A DNA stretch of 64,000 bases from Hyphomicrobiales bacterium (GTDB lineage: Bacteria; Pseudomonadota; Alphaproteobacteria; Rhizobiales; Rhizobiaceae), in NCBI GenBank assembly GCA_900469955.1, contig UBYX01000003.1, forward strand, positions 372,001-436,000, given 5' to 3'. Under the pieces are notes generated by a model. That model made no database searches and was not told the origin of the DNA. It saw only the letters and a list, made by a program, of their open reading frames with translations. Both the position numbers and the translations under genes were made by a program. Positions within the stretch are counted from its first letter, which is position 1, and every line of letters starts with the position of its first letter. Of the stretch, positions 54,704 to 63,133 are shown in pieces.

Positions 54704-55549
54704 TCAGACGACGGCGCCATTCGAGAAGATCGTCTGTCCGCTGATCCAGCCGCCGTCGCCGCTACAGAGCGCAGCGATCGTGTCGGCGATATCGGAAGGC
54801 TCGCCGAGACGGGCCATAGGTGTGCGATCGATGAAGCCTTGGATCTGCTGTTCGGTCTTCCCATCGGTGAAAAGGGTAGTATTGACGAGCCCCGGTGCGA
54901 CCGCGTTGACGGCGACTTTCCGCGCGCCCAATTCCTTTGCGAGGACGCTCGCGTACATCTCCTGTACCGCCTTGGTCGCCGCGTAGGGGCCGTAAGTTGG
55001 AGACCGAAGCTGGACGATGCTTGAAGAAAGCGTGATGATGCGACCACCGTCACGCACACGTCGCGACGCTTCGCGCAGCACGTTAAAACTGCCTTTGGCG
55101 TTGACGGCGAACATTCTGTCAAAATGCTCATCTGTCATGTCGCGGAACGGCGACAGCCGCATGATGCCAGCATTGCTCACCACTGCGTCGACGCCGCCAA
55201 AGGCGCGGTCGTTCTCATCGAACAGGCGTCGAACAGCGGCGGGGTCGCTGACGTCGGCTTGCACCCAGATGGCCCGTCCGCCGGAGCCTTCGATCTCGCG
55301 AACGACGGCTGCGGCAAGGTCGCGGTTGACCAGGCAATTGACCGTAACCGCGTAGCCGTCCCGCGCAAGACGCTTGGCGGTCGCGGCGCCGATGCCCCGG
55401 GAAGAGCCCGTCACCAGCGCGACCTTGCCATTGGAGGCCGGTTCCGGCCGGGTGGTTTGAGCGCTTGCCGTGCCCATCGCCATCGCAGCTGGAACGAGTG
55501 CCGCCGCCGTCAGAACAGCCCGTCGTAGTAGATCATTTCGTTCGGCCAT
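54704..55549 (-). CDS. Short-chain dehydrogenase/reductase with N-terminal signal
   Basis: 281 aa from the ATG at 55549; the upstream ATG at 55588 is an alternative. Residues 1-32 (NDLLRRAVLTAAALVPAAMA) form a hydrophobic export signal with a twin Arg, unusual for this family. The Rossmann motif is VTGSSRGIGAA, followed by SNAGIM, the active-site Ser in LSSSIVQL, and YGPYAATKA (YxxxK with Tyr and Lys). C-terminus GGWISGQTIFSNGAVV. Such SDRs reduce ketones or oxidise alcohols with NAD(P)H; the substrate is unknown. Divergent to an AraC regulator, a common arrangement. Confidence 0.85.
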   Translation of the reverse strand: MAERNDLLRRAVLTAAALVPAAMAMGTASAQTTRPEPASNGKVALVTGSSRGIGAATAKRLARDGYAVTVNCLVNRDLAAAVVREIEGSGGRAIWVQADVSDPAAVRRLFDENDRAFGGVDAVVSNAGIMRLSPFRDMTDEHFDRMFAVNAKGSFNVLREASRRVRDGGRIITLSSSIVQLRSPTYGPYAATKAVQEMYASVLAKELGARKVAVNAVAPGLVNTTLFTDGKTEQQIQGFIDRTPMARLGEPSDIADTIAALCSGDGGWISGQTIFSNGAVV

Positions 55550-55709
55550 CGGAATCCCTTTCCTGCTCTCTAAGACCTGTAGGGACATCCATACGGCTTG
55601 AATGGATCAGGAGCTTGCCAAGCTTTGCGTAAAACTTGCTCAATCCTGCAGCTAGCGTGATTTCCGCTTACGCCAATGCTATATTCGATCGGAATGACTG
55701 GAGAGTTCC

Positions 55710-56813
55710 ATGGACACACTCAAAGAGGCCGTACGGACCTATGCCACTGCCCACGCAAACCCCGATGGCCTCGCACTGACGGCCGTTCCCGGACTGCGGA
55801 TGATGTGTGTGGAGGCGCCGCGGGGCGATCTCCATTCCATCTACCGGCCGCTGGTTTGCTTGGTTCTGCAGGGCGCCAAGCTCATGACCGTGGGGTGCGA
55901 GCAACGAGTTTTCTCTGCCGGCCAGTCGGTGATCGTAAGCGCCGATATGCCGGTTGTCGGGCGTATCATCGAGGCCAGTCGGCACGAGCCTTATCTCGCC
56001 ATCGCTGTCGAACTTCAACTGACAGTCCTCCGCGAACTTACCGCCCATCTGGGCGGTGTCAGGCCTCCACGTCCTTCCCGGACACTCACTCTATTTGCCG
56101 AGGACACCCAGGCCGCGGTTGTGGATTGCGCGTCGCGCCTGATGAGGCTGCTGGACCGGCCCGAAGCCACGCCGCTTCTTCACGACGGAATCTCCCTGGA
56201 ACTGCATTATTGGCTTCTGTCGGGGCAGCATGGCGAAGCGCTGCGGGCGCTTGTCGATCCGACCAGCTATGCAAGCCGTCTTGGTGCTGCCATCGCGATT
56301 TTGAGGCAGGATTATCAATCGCCGATCCGAGTTGAGCAGCTTGCGGCGGCAGCGGGCATGAGCCTCACCGCCTTTCACAAGCACTTCAAGCACATGACGT
56401 CGCTCACACCAGGTCAGTACCAGAAGCGGTTACGCCTAATCGAGGCGCGCCGGCTGATGCTGGAGCTAGGGTTTACAGCTACCAGCGCCGCGCTTGATGT
56501 GGGCTATGAGAGCGTGTCGCAGTTCACCCGCGAATATGCCCGCCTGTTCAAAACGCCTCCGAAACGGGACGTGCTGCGCGTGCGAAACTCGTCGCGCGAA
56601 CCAATTGGAGCAATCCACTCCCTGCCGCCGAATCACTCGTTTCGTGGAACAGCGCCCCCGACTGATGACACGTGGCATCCACATCGTCACGTTGGAGGAT
56701 CGAACAAGTGTCACGTGCTCGATGGGGTGGCATGGAAGTTGTCCTTCGAGACGTTGCGGCCGTTATCGCTGCGATTTCCGTCGGCGACGAACACCTGTCC
56801 AAGATTGCCGTGA
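55710..56813 (+). CDS. AraC-family regulator with a probable read-through tail
   Basis: 367 codons. The N-terminal AraC_N cupin-like part (VPGLRMMCVEAPRGDLHSIYRPLVCLVLQGAK) is followed by the double HTH domain at residues about 195-290 (IRVEQLAAAAGMSLTAFHKHFKHMTSLTPGQYQKRLRL, AALDVGYESVSQFTREYARLFKTPPKRDVLR). Relatives end shortly after this motif, near residue 300. The last 70 residues look non-coding, so the normal stop was probably lost; the DNA-binding core is intact. It probably controls the divergent SDR gene. Confidence 0.85.
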   Translation: MDTLKEAVRTYATAHANPDGLALTAVPGLRMMCVEAPRGDLHSIYRPLVCLVLQGAKLMTVGCEQRVFSAGQSVIVSADMPVVGRIIEASRHEPYLAIAVELQLTVLRELTAHLGGVRPPRPSRTLTLFAEDTQAAVVDCASRLMRLLDRPEATPLLHDGISLELHYWLLSGQHGEALRALVDPTSYASRLGAAIAILRQDYQSPIRVEQLAAAAGMSLTAFHKHFKHMTSLTPGQYQKRLRLIEARRLMLELGFTATSAALDVGYESVSQFTREYARLFKTPPKRDVLRVRNSSREPIGAIHSLPPNHSFRGTAPPTDDTWHPHRHVGGSNKCHVLDGVAWKLSFETLRPLSLRFPSATNTCPRLP

Positions 56814-56937
56814 GAACCAAATTGCTTCATCGATTCATTTTCAGCGCGAAATGCCGATTTCGCGACGTCTGCCTCGCCCCGCTCGTCTCGAAGCCAACAC
56901 TGGATAACATCAAGCGGTACCTGACCAGTCTGATCAT

Positions 56938-57231
56938 TTACCGCAAACACCCGCCGATGCGGATGAACCGCATTGAACAGCGCACAATCAGCGATAATGC
57001 GTACTCAACTTCAAAAAGCTGCTTCTCCTTAGAGGGAGAAAGGTCGACCACGCCTCCAGCTGTGGCTTGGATCACGACGGTTTTGCCCTCCCGGACGCCG
57101 CCACGGGCAACCACGCTGTGGTAGGTCGATCCGAACGAGATCGGCATCGCGGCAGCTCTTGCCATGTCAAAACCTGTGGGAACCAAACAGGTTCGGGAAG
57201 CAGCAACGCCCAGAGCTCTGCATGCGATCAC
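56938..57231 (-). pseudogene. Fragment of a zinc-type alcohol dehydrogenase / quinone oxidoreductase
   Basis: CLVPTGFDMARAAAMPISFGSTYHSVVARGGVREGKTVVIQATAGGV matches the segment before the cofactor-binding fold of medium-chain quinone oxidoreductases (VP..., AAALP, G.TAYHAL, GETVLV..AAGGVG). The reading then turns into unrelated sequence, and the N-terminus merges into the VapC relic. About 50 residues of a 330-residue protein remain. Confidence 0.7.
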
Positions 57232-57402
57232 TGTCGCGACGCTGGATGCTTAATATCCCGCGCTCTATTTCTAGTATCGTAATTGCGGAAATGAACAACT
57301 CATTGGAATCTTGCCCACCAACCCACTTCGTCACATTGGCATCTGCTTTACCGTCTCCAACTTTGCGTAGCTCGGAGACGACGTTCGTATCAGCAGGTAC
57401 TT
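57231..57402 (-). pseudogene. Truncated VapC/PIN-domain toxin
   Basis: Correcting a one-base loss, the reading is YLL(D)TNVVSELRK, GDGKADANVTKWVGG, then DSNELFISAITILEIERGIL. This is the N-terminal half of a PIN-domain toxin. The expected ATG is AAG (57402-57400), the first catalytic Asp codon has lost a base, and the gene stops after about 58 codons at a junction with the dehydrogenase fragment. It directly follows the antitoxin gene. Confidence 0.85.
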
Positions 57403-57656
57403 AAAGATAGATCGACCTCGCGGGCTGTAATTTCGGTTCTCGCTGGATCTAATTCGATTGCCGACAACCCAGACATTGAAAGCGCATCGACGAGATTCCT
57501 GCGCCTGCCAGTCAGGCGCTCAAATTCGCTGTACGTCATCAAAACATAGGATGGCTTCCCGCGATCTGAAATAACTACAGGCCCTTTTTTGGCAGCCTTC
57601 TTTGCCCTACTGACGTCGTGGTTCAACGCCCGGCTAGACAAACTTGTGATGCTCAT
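57390..57656 (-). CDS. Phd/YefM-family antitoxin
   Basis: 88 aa. SRALNHDVSRAKKAAKKGPVVISDRGKPSYVLMTYSEFERL is the Phd/YefM DNA-binding fold; the C-terminal part (AIELDPARTEITAREVDLSL) would wrap around the toxin. Its toxin partner is broken, so it is an orphan antitoxin which may still repress its own promoter or neutralise related toxins elsewhere in the genome. Confidence 0.85.
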   Translation of the reverse strand: MSITSLSSRALNHDVSRAKKAAKKGPVVISDRGKPSYVLMTYSEFERLTGRRRNLVDALSMSGLSAIELDPARTEITAREVDLSLSTC

Positions 57657-58135
57657 AGAATGCCTCCTTGTAGGAACATACCTACATATAGGATATTGCT
57701 TCTGTGGCGCGATGTCCTAAATGGCACGCCTTGATGAAGATCGTTCTAGCTACACATATTCCTTGCTGTTATGAACAGGCAAGCTACGCCATCCAGGGTA
57801 CGCCGGACGTGGTGCAGCAGCATTACGGTCGCTCCCGGCCGCAGGACAAGGCTGCTCGGGGCAAAGATTCTCAATCAAGTCTGGGAAGTTGCGTGCCCGA
57901 TGGTCTCGCCACCGAAGAACTGGTCTATGCGTCACCCTGCAATTGCCCGACCTGCGGTGGCACCTCGTTGCTGAAGGCGGCCGACAGGGTGATCCAGGTG
58001 TTGGAGCACGTGGATCAAATTATCTTAAATATCTTGCGAGTCGGGGGCCGTCCACATATGGGATTAGAACCAGCGGCCCAATTTTTGGTGCCGAATTTCT
58101 GAAAATGCTGCGGGTTTGGGATCCGCAGCAAAAAG
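57657..58135 (+). mobile_element. IS66-family transposase (TnpC) remnant
   Basis: In the plus frame at about 57870-58010 the reading GLATEELVYASPCNCPTCGG followed by TSLLKAADRVIQVLEHVD matches the zinc-finger segment of IS66 TnpC (CxCPxCGG ... LEHVP). The rest of the transposase and the terminal repeats are not visible. The remaining bases of this interval hold no gene. Confidence 0.65.
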
Positions 58136-59383
58136 CTAACGCCACAACGCCGATATTGGCACGGCCGATAGGCGTTCTCCGAACGGGATCACCTTGTGGT
58201 GGTCGTACAGGACCATGCCTGATGCAAATCGGTCGCCACACGCGTCGGCTAATATTCGCAGTCCAGAAAAATCAGAGCTCGTGACGGATGCTGCCGCTTT
58301 TATCTCGATACCGACTATTCGTCCTCGCCTGTCTTCGATGACGATATCAACTTCATTCTGCTGCTTGTCGCGAAAATGCGAAAATTCAAATCGGCTATCT
58401 GCGGCGCTGGCTAGTTTAAGGATCTCGGCAAAAACGAAAGTCTCCAGCAATGCCCCGAATTGCCCTCTGTCATCTCGCAGTCTCTCGGAAGAGAGAGCGC
58501 GGAGGGACGCGAGAAGGCCAGAATCGAGGAAATGTATTTTTGGGGTCTTGGTCAGGCGCTTCAGTTTGTTGGAAAACCAGGGCTGAACGGTTCGGGTGAT
58601 GAAAAGGCTCTCGAATATGCCGACGTATTTCTGAGTCGTGATGTGGTTCATCCCTATAGCTGCACCGATTCCGGAGTAGTTCACAAGTTGTCCCGAATGC
58701 TCTGCCAAGATGCGCAGCAGCCTTGGCATTTGTGCGATCTGTTCGATGTGCGCGACATCGCGCACGTCGCGCTGAACGATCGCCTGGATGTAGTCCTCGT
58801 ACCAGTCCTGTCTGCGGCTGAGGGTTTTGCGACCTATTGCTTCGGGATATCCACCGGCTAAGACGGCAGACATCAAGTCGTCGCCGACGATGGCTTCTCC
58901 GCCCTTAGCTTCATTTTGAAAGGCGTCGCGTAGGAAACTGCTGCTGGTAGTTCTGATCTCGCTTTGCGCAAGCGGCATCAGTCGAACGACCCCCATGCGC
59001 CCTGCGAGCGAGTCCGCCACGCGTGGCAGCGTCATGAGATTAGCTGAACCGGTCAGGAGGAACCGTCCTGGGCGCTGGTCGGTATCCACACTCTCTTTGA
59101 TTGCCAGCAACAGCTCGGGGGCGCGCTGAATTTCATCTATAACGGCGCGATCTATACGTCTGACAAAGCCAACCGGATCCTGGCGCGCTGAGTCCAGGGT
59201 GGTCGCGTTGTCCAAGGTGTAATACTCCATGGCTCCGCTGACCATCTTCTTCGCCAGCGTCGTTTTTCCTGATTGTCGGGGGCCGACGATCAGAACCACT
59301 CGCGTGTCTGACATAGCCTCGGCAACGCGTTGCTCGACCAGCCTTGGATAAAGCGCCACAGCCTCCCTCCTATCGATGACCAT
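58136..59383 (-). CDS. AAA-type ATPase with DUF4143 (C-terminal nuclease-like) domain
   Basis: 415 aa from the ATG at 59383. Walker A VGPRQSGKTTLAKK near residue 34, Walker B RAVIDEIQRAPELL, sensor FLLTGSANLM. The middle part DYIQAIVQRDVRDVAHIEQ and the C-terminal NEVDIVIEDRRGRIVGIEIKA are typical of DUF4143 proteins; the last has the D-x(n)-E-x-K pattern of restriction-endonuclease folds. Function of these widespread, mobile ATPases is poorly known. Two direct repeats overlap its start, suggesting autoregulation. No partner gene is adjacent. Confidence 0.85.
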   Translation of the reverse strand: MVIDRREAVALYPRLVEQRVAEAMSDTRVVLIVGPRQSGKTTLAKKMVSGAMEYYTLDNATTLDSARQDPVGFVRRIDRAVIDEIQRAPELLLAIKESVDTDQRPGRFLLTGSANLMTLPRVADSLAGRMGVVRLMPLAQSEIRTTSSSFLRDAFQNEAKGGEAIVGDDLMSAVLAGGYPEAIGRKTLSRRQDWYEDYIQAIVQRDVRDVAHIEQIAQMPRLLRILAEHSGQLVNYSGIGAAIGMNHITTQKYVGIFESLFITRTVQPWFSNKLKRLTKTPKIHFLDSGLLASLRALSSERLRDDRGQFGALLETFVFAEILKLASAADSRFEFSHFRDKQQNEVDIVIEDRRGRIVGIEIKAAASVTSSDFSGLRILADACGDRFASGMVLYDHHKVIPFGERLSAVPISALWR

Positions 59384-59438
59384 TTGCAATTACGGCGACG
59401 ACCAATTGAAAGTCAAGATGTGACTATTTGCAATTACG
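59378..59438. repeat. Pair of 17-base direct repeats at the ATPase gene start
   Basis: GACCATTTGCAATTACG at 59378-59394 and GACTATTTGCAATTACG at 59422-59438, 16 of 17 bases equal, offset 44 bases (about four helix turns). The first overlaps the start codon at 59383. Confidence 0.75.
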
Positions 59439-59625
59439 ATCTTAACTGATTGAAACTGGATAGCCCAACCGAATGCAGGCCGATGCGGAAAGTGTCCGCC
59501 CCATCTAATGCGTGTCATCTCCGCCTTGGTAGGAACCGAACCTTCGACCGCCGTCACCCACCGTAGAAGGTGTAGAAGCCCCGGTTAACGCCATCTCAGC
59601 ATCGGAATATCCAAAATTCCCGGCC

Positions 59626-59985
59626 TTAGATGTTAGCAACAGGCTGATGCGGGTGTGAGCCCCCATCGCCTCGCCAATAGCTGTCGATGATATGCTGGCC
59701 ATTGTTGACAATCCGCTGGCCGAGTTCGGGATCACCGCCTCGCAGCGTATTGGGATCGCCGCCGCAAAGGCGAACGAAGGCCACCTGCTGAACTGTGAAC
59801 ATGAAATAATCTCTGGTGGTCGGCTCGAATCTGAGACCCGCCTTCTCAAGCCCTTCCGTGACTTCGGCAGCGGCTTCATTGATCGCCTCGAAGACCTTAT
59901 CCAGCATCGCGCGCTCTGCCGCCTCCCGGATCTCAAGGAACTTCCGCTGTTCGGGCGTGGGGACGGAGCAGGTTTTCTCTGTCAT
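59626..59985 (-). CDS. Hypothetical protein, 119 aa
   Basis: Starts at the ATG at 59985, with GGAG eight bases before it; the frame extends to 60045 but lacks a site there. Soluble and helical at the N-terminus (TPEQRKFLEIREAAERAMLDKVFEAINEAAAEV), then LCGGDPNTLRGGDPELGQRIVNN. No family recognised. Divergent from the cupin gene. Confidence 0.6.
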   Translation of the reverse strand: MTEKTCSVPTPEQRKFLEIREAAERAMLDKVFEAINEAAAEVTEGLEKAGLRFEPTTRDYFMFTVQQVAFVRLCGGDPNTLRGGDPELGQRIVNNGQHIIDSYWRGDGGSHPHQPVANI

Positions 59986-60056
59986 GTCTTCTCCAAGGAT
60001 TGTAGTTGGCGCCGCTGAAATTTGTTCTATCTTAAGTGGAAACATAGGAGTCGCGG

Positions 60057-60410
60057 ATGAAGGTCCAAAAGTTCAGCATTTCCGACGCAGAGCTCGTCAA
60101 GTCGCCAGGACAGGATGCCGATATCTATGTCGGAAATCTGGTGGACGAACGAAACGGCGGCCCCGTCACGATCGGCTATGGCCGGTATGCTCCCGGCCAA
60201 TCCCTCACAGAGACGATGGCCGTGGACGACACGATGATCGTACTTGAGGGCCGACTGTCCGTGTCCACGAGCGACGGCACTGTCACCGCGGGACCTGGCG
60301 ACATCGTCTACATGCCCAAAGGTCAATCCGTGACGATCACGACCGAAGGAGAAGGCGCGACGACTGCCTACGTCACCTATCCTCACTGGGCCGAGGCTCG
60401 CGACAAGTGA
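60057..60410 (+). CDS. Cupin-domain protein (EutQ-like)
   Basis: 117 aa, a single small beta-barrel. VTIGYGRYAPGQSLTETMAVDDTMIVLEGRLSVST and GTVTAGPGDIVYMPKGQSVTITTEGEGATTAYVTYPHW follow the two cupin motifs, but the metal-binding His residues of motif 1 are replaced, as in EutQ-type proteins. AGGAGTCG precedes the ATG. Function unknown; no ethanolamine genes are near. Confidence 0.8.
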   Translation: MKVQKFSISDAELVKSPGQDADIYVGNLVDERNGGPVTIGYGRYAPGQSLTETMAVDDTMIVLEGRLSVSTSDGTVTAGPGDIVYMPKGQSVTITTEGEGATTAYVTYPHWAEARDK

Positions 60411-60761
60411 GCGGCCACTACCGTGCCCTACTTGAGCGAGCCCCCCGGTGATTTTACCGCCGGTCCATTCGACGAGCATCTAGGTCCCTGCTCGCCGCCC
60501 CGCCTTCTGATCTCCCGGGCATGCGCAGGTTTTCTCTGGCTTGCGCTCGGGTTGATGGGCCTATTCCTGGTTGCTGAGCTGCTCGCGGTCATTCCAGCGG
60601 CCGAGATCCTTGAGGGCTTTTTGCATGCCGCCAGGAACAAAACGTCACGATCATTGCGTCCCGCGAGCGGGCATAATGCTAGCATCGCTTCTCCCGCCTC
60701 AACTTCCAAAGCCGGTCCGAACAGATATGCTAGTTAATTGCAGGCAAAAGGAGCCGCTGAC
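60411..60761. other. Intergenic stretch, possible decayed membrane-protein gene
   Basis: About 350 bases. A GTG-started frame at 60423-60737 (+) would encode one transmembrane helix (GFLWLALGLMGLFLVAELLAV) in a 104-residue protein, but it lacks a ribosome site and recognisable relatives. Confidence 0.3.
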
Positions 60762-60956
60762 ATGCTTCGCAGTTCAAGGTTTGTCCAAAGCAGCGAGTGC
60801 CTCTGCACGGTTGTGGGGACGCAGCATCAGGAAATGCATGAAGTGGTGAAATGGAAAGGGCAATATGCTTGTCTCGGTCAGCCACATTGCTTGATTGGCG
60901 CGTATGTCTGGTTCGCCGCCTTCAGCCACGGAGCGGCAATCTTGTCAGCCCCGTGA
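60762..60956 (+). CDS. Possible small protein, 64 aa
   Basis: ATG at 60762 preceded by AAAAGGAGCCGCTGAC, an excellent Shine-Dalgarno site at proper distance. The product has five Cys/His-rich positions (ECLCTVV, YACLGQPHCLIG) and no known domain. It overlaps the 3' end of the EamA gene by 12 bases on the other strand. The site is good, but composition evidence is weak. Confidence 0.35.
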   Translation: MLRSSRFVQSSECLCTVVGTQHQEMHEVVKWKGQYACLGQPHCLIGAYVWFAAFSHGAAILSAP

Positions 60957-61841
60957 GGTCATCCACACGCCCACCAGCGTCACCACCAGCCCGATAACCA
61001 TCGCGACAGTTAGTGGCTCCGAAAACAACATCCATGCCCAGACCATTGTCACCGGCGGGCTGAGGTAGATAGCGGCGCTCACCTTGGCAACCGGAAACAG
61101 CCGCAGGCTGGTATAGTAGACCCCATAGGCCAGAAACGTTGCGAACGCGACGAGCCAGACCATGCCGATTGCAAAACCTGGGGTCATCGGTGGAGCAAGG
61201 CTGCCCTGCGTCATTGCACACAGACCGAATAGGACCGAACCCGTAAGCGTCTGGACGCAAAGGCTCTGATGAACCGGCATATGCTGCGTCCTGCGTCTCT
61301 TGTACAGAACCGAGGCAACAGCGAAAATCAGCATCGAACCGACCGTCAGCCCGTAAGCCCAGACCGGAGCTATGCCGAAACCGAGGCTGTCGTACGACAC
61401 GATCAAGACACCGATAACAGCAATCGTGGTGCCTGCCCACTGTTGTGCCGTCAGCCGCTCCCCAAGGAAAGGTTGCGAAAGCGCGGCAATGGCCAACGGA
61501 AGCAGATCGGAGATCAACGCGACAATCCCAGTTGGCACCTTTTGCTCTATGGCGAGTGCGAAGCCTCCCAGATAAAGGAAAACCGACATGATACCGAAGA
61601 GCGCCTGATCTTTGACCCCACGCATCGAAATTCTTGGTCCGATGGTCAGTGCAAACGGCAAAAGGATCAGACCAGACAGCAAGGCCCGCCAAAACAGCAA
61701 AAGCATGACGCTCGCCTCCTCATTGGCGTAGCGAATACCGACGAAGCCTGAACTCCATCCGATGATGAGGAGGGTGGCGAGCAATGGCCATAACAGAGGA
61801 TGGCGGCAGGGAGAGAGGGAAGGTAGAGAGACGTCGGTCAT
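60945..61841 (-). CDS. EamA/DMT-family transporter
   Basis: 298 aa from the ATG at 61841; a TTG at 61871 is an alternative. Ten hydrophobic helices in two EamA repeats, with IIGWSSGFVGIRYANEEAS near the start and SLRLFPVAKVSAAIYLSPPVTMVWAWMLFSEPLT in the second half. Members export metabolites such as amino acids or their derivatives. Divergent to a LysR gene, which probably regulates it. Substrate unknown. Confidence 0.88.
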   Translation of the reverse strand: MTDVSLPSLSPCRHPLLWPLLATLLIIGWSSGFVGIRYANEEASVMLLLFWRALLSGLILLPFALTIGPRISMRGVKDQALFGIMSVFLYLGGFALAIEQKVPTGIVALISDLLPLAIAALSQPFLGERLTAQQWAGTTIAVIGVLIVSYDSLGFGIAPVWAYGLTVGSMLIFAVASVLYKRRRTQHMPVHQSLCVQTLTGSVLFGLCAMTQGSLAPPMTPGFAIGMVWLVAFATFLAYGVYYTSLRLFPVAKVSAAIYLSPPVTMVWAWMLFSEPLTVAMVIGLVVTLVGVWMTSRG

Positions 61842-61900
61842 ATGGGCTCTATCGCGCAGAAACAAGCTCAACCGGTAAGACTAAAATCCACCAAGAGCAC

Positions 61901-61946
61901 ATGACAAATATCGATGGCAGCATGACATCTGCTGAACCGTTGTCAT
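61901..61946. promoter_or_regulatory. Candidate LysR operator between eamA and lysR genes
   Basis: ATGACA at 61922-61927 and its inverse TGTCAT at 61941-61946 with 13 bases between, plus another ATGACA at 61901-61906. Located in the 152-base divergent promoter region. Confidence 0.5.
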
Positions 61947-61993
61947 GATGTCCGACGCTTTGCTAGGCTCCCTCCATTGGCAATGGGAAGGAT

Positions 61994-62887
61994 ATGACCA
62001 TGACCGCGTTGAATAGTCGCCGTCTCGAGATCGACGCTTTGCGGGCGCTCACCGCAATCCGTCGCCATGGCGGCATCACCAGAGCAGCCGTCGCGCTGGG
62101 CCTTTCCCAATCTGCCGTCAGCCATAAAATAAGAAGGCTCGAAGTCAGCCTCGACTGCGAACTGCTCGGACGCAAGTCGGGAGGTCCGATGTTCACCGCT
62201 GCCGGCGAAGACCTGCTGGACTACGCAGTCCGCATCCTCGGGCTGCACGACGAGGCGCTGTTAAGCTTGTCCAAAACGCCTCTTGCCGGAAGAATTCTGC
62301 TCGGGCTGACCGAAGACACGGCATGCAGCGATCTCGCACGCATCTTGGGCCGCTTCAAGCGGCTGAGCCCGAACGTTGCGGTTCGAACCAAGGTCGGCAT
62401 GAGCCTGGTTCTCCGCGCCAAGCTCGAACTCGGCGAGCTAGATGCCGCGATCGTTCAGGTCTTCAGCCACGAGGTGCGACCGAACGATGTCGTCCTCTAC
62501 AGAGAGGACCTTCACTGGGTGAAACATCCTGAACTGACGATCCGGCCGGGGGAGGCGATACCGTTCTTGTCTTTCGATGACCAATGTTTTTATCGACAGT
62601 GGGCGCTCGGAATTGGCCAAGAGAATTTGCCTCTCGAAAGCGTATTCGAATGTTCGAGCGCCGCTGGAATTGTCTCCGCCGTCAACGCCATAATGGGTGT
62701 AGCCTTGCTGAGCGACCGGCATATCCGCGGCGAGATGCAGATAGTGACCGACCGTTTGCCCGTTCCGCCATCCCTGGCATATGTGGCTCGGCGGGCACGC
62801 AGATCGAGAAATCCAGCTGTCGATAGCCTGATCGGAGAAATCGAGAAGGGCATTAGTCGCCCCGGCGGTTTGGCACTGATCGTCTGA
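61994..62887 (+). CDS. LysR-family transcriptional regulator
   Basis: 297 aa, normal LysR length. HTH: LRALTAIRRHGGITRAAVALGLSQSAVSHKIRRLEVSLDCELLGR (residues about 16-60). The effector domain starts near residue 95 (GRILLGLTEDTACSDLARILGRF). GGGAAGG precedes the ATG by a few bases. Divergent to the EamA transporter. Confidence 0.92.
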   Translation: MTMTALNSRRLEIDALRALTAIRRHGGITRAAVALGLSQSAVSHKIRRLEVSLDCELLGRKSGGPMFTAAGEDLLDYAVRILGLHDEALLSLSKTPLAGRILLGLTEDTACSDLARILGRFKRLSPNVAVRTKVGMSLVLRAKLELGELDAAIVQVFSHEVRPNDVVLYREDLHWVKHPELTIRPGEAIPFLSFDDQCFYRQWALGIGQENLPLESVFECSSAAGIVSAVNAIMGVALLSDRHIRGEMQIVTDRLPVPPSLAYVARRARRSRNPAVDSLIGEIEKGISRPGGLALIV

Positions 62888-63133
62888 TAGATAGAGGGTC
62901 TTGAACGGATGGAACCGCCGACCCCGTTGATACAATCAATAAGTATCAGTTTTTTGAGTTCCCCCGTGACCGCGGCGTCGCGGAACGGCCAATTTGGGCC
63001 GTGTCAGGTCTGTCGGCTGTAAAGAATGACATGTTGCAAGCAGACATTGCGGCTCGGTCGTGTCCGAGACTCGTTCCGGGCCGCTCCCGGACCGTCCGAT
63101 CCTCGACGTTGATCGTGCTGCTATCTCCTGGTT

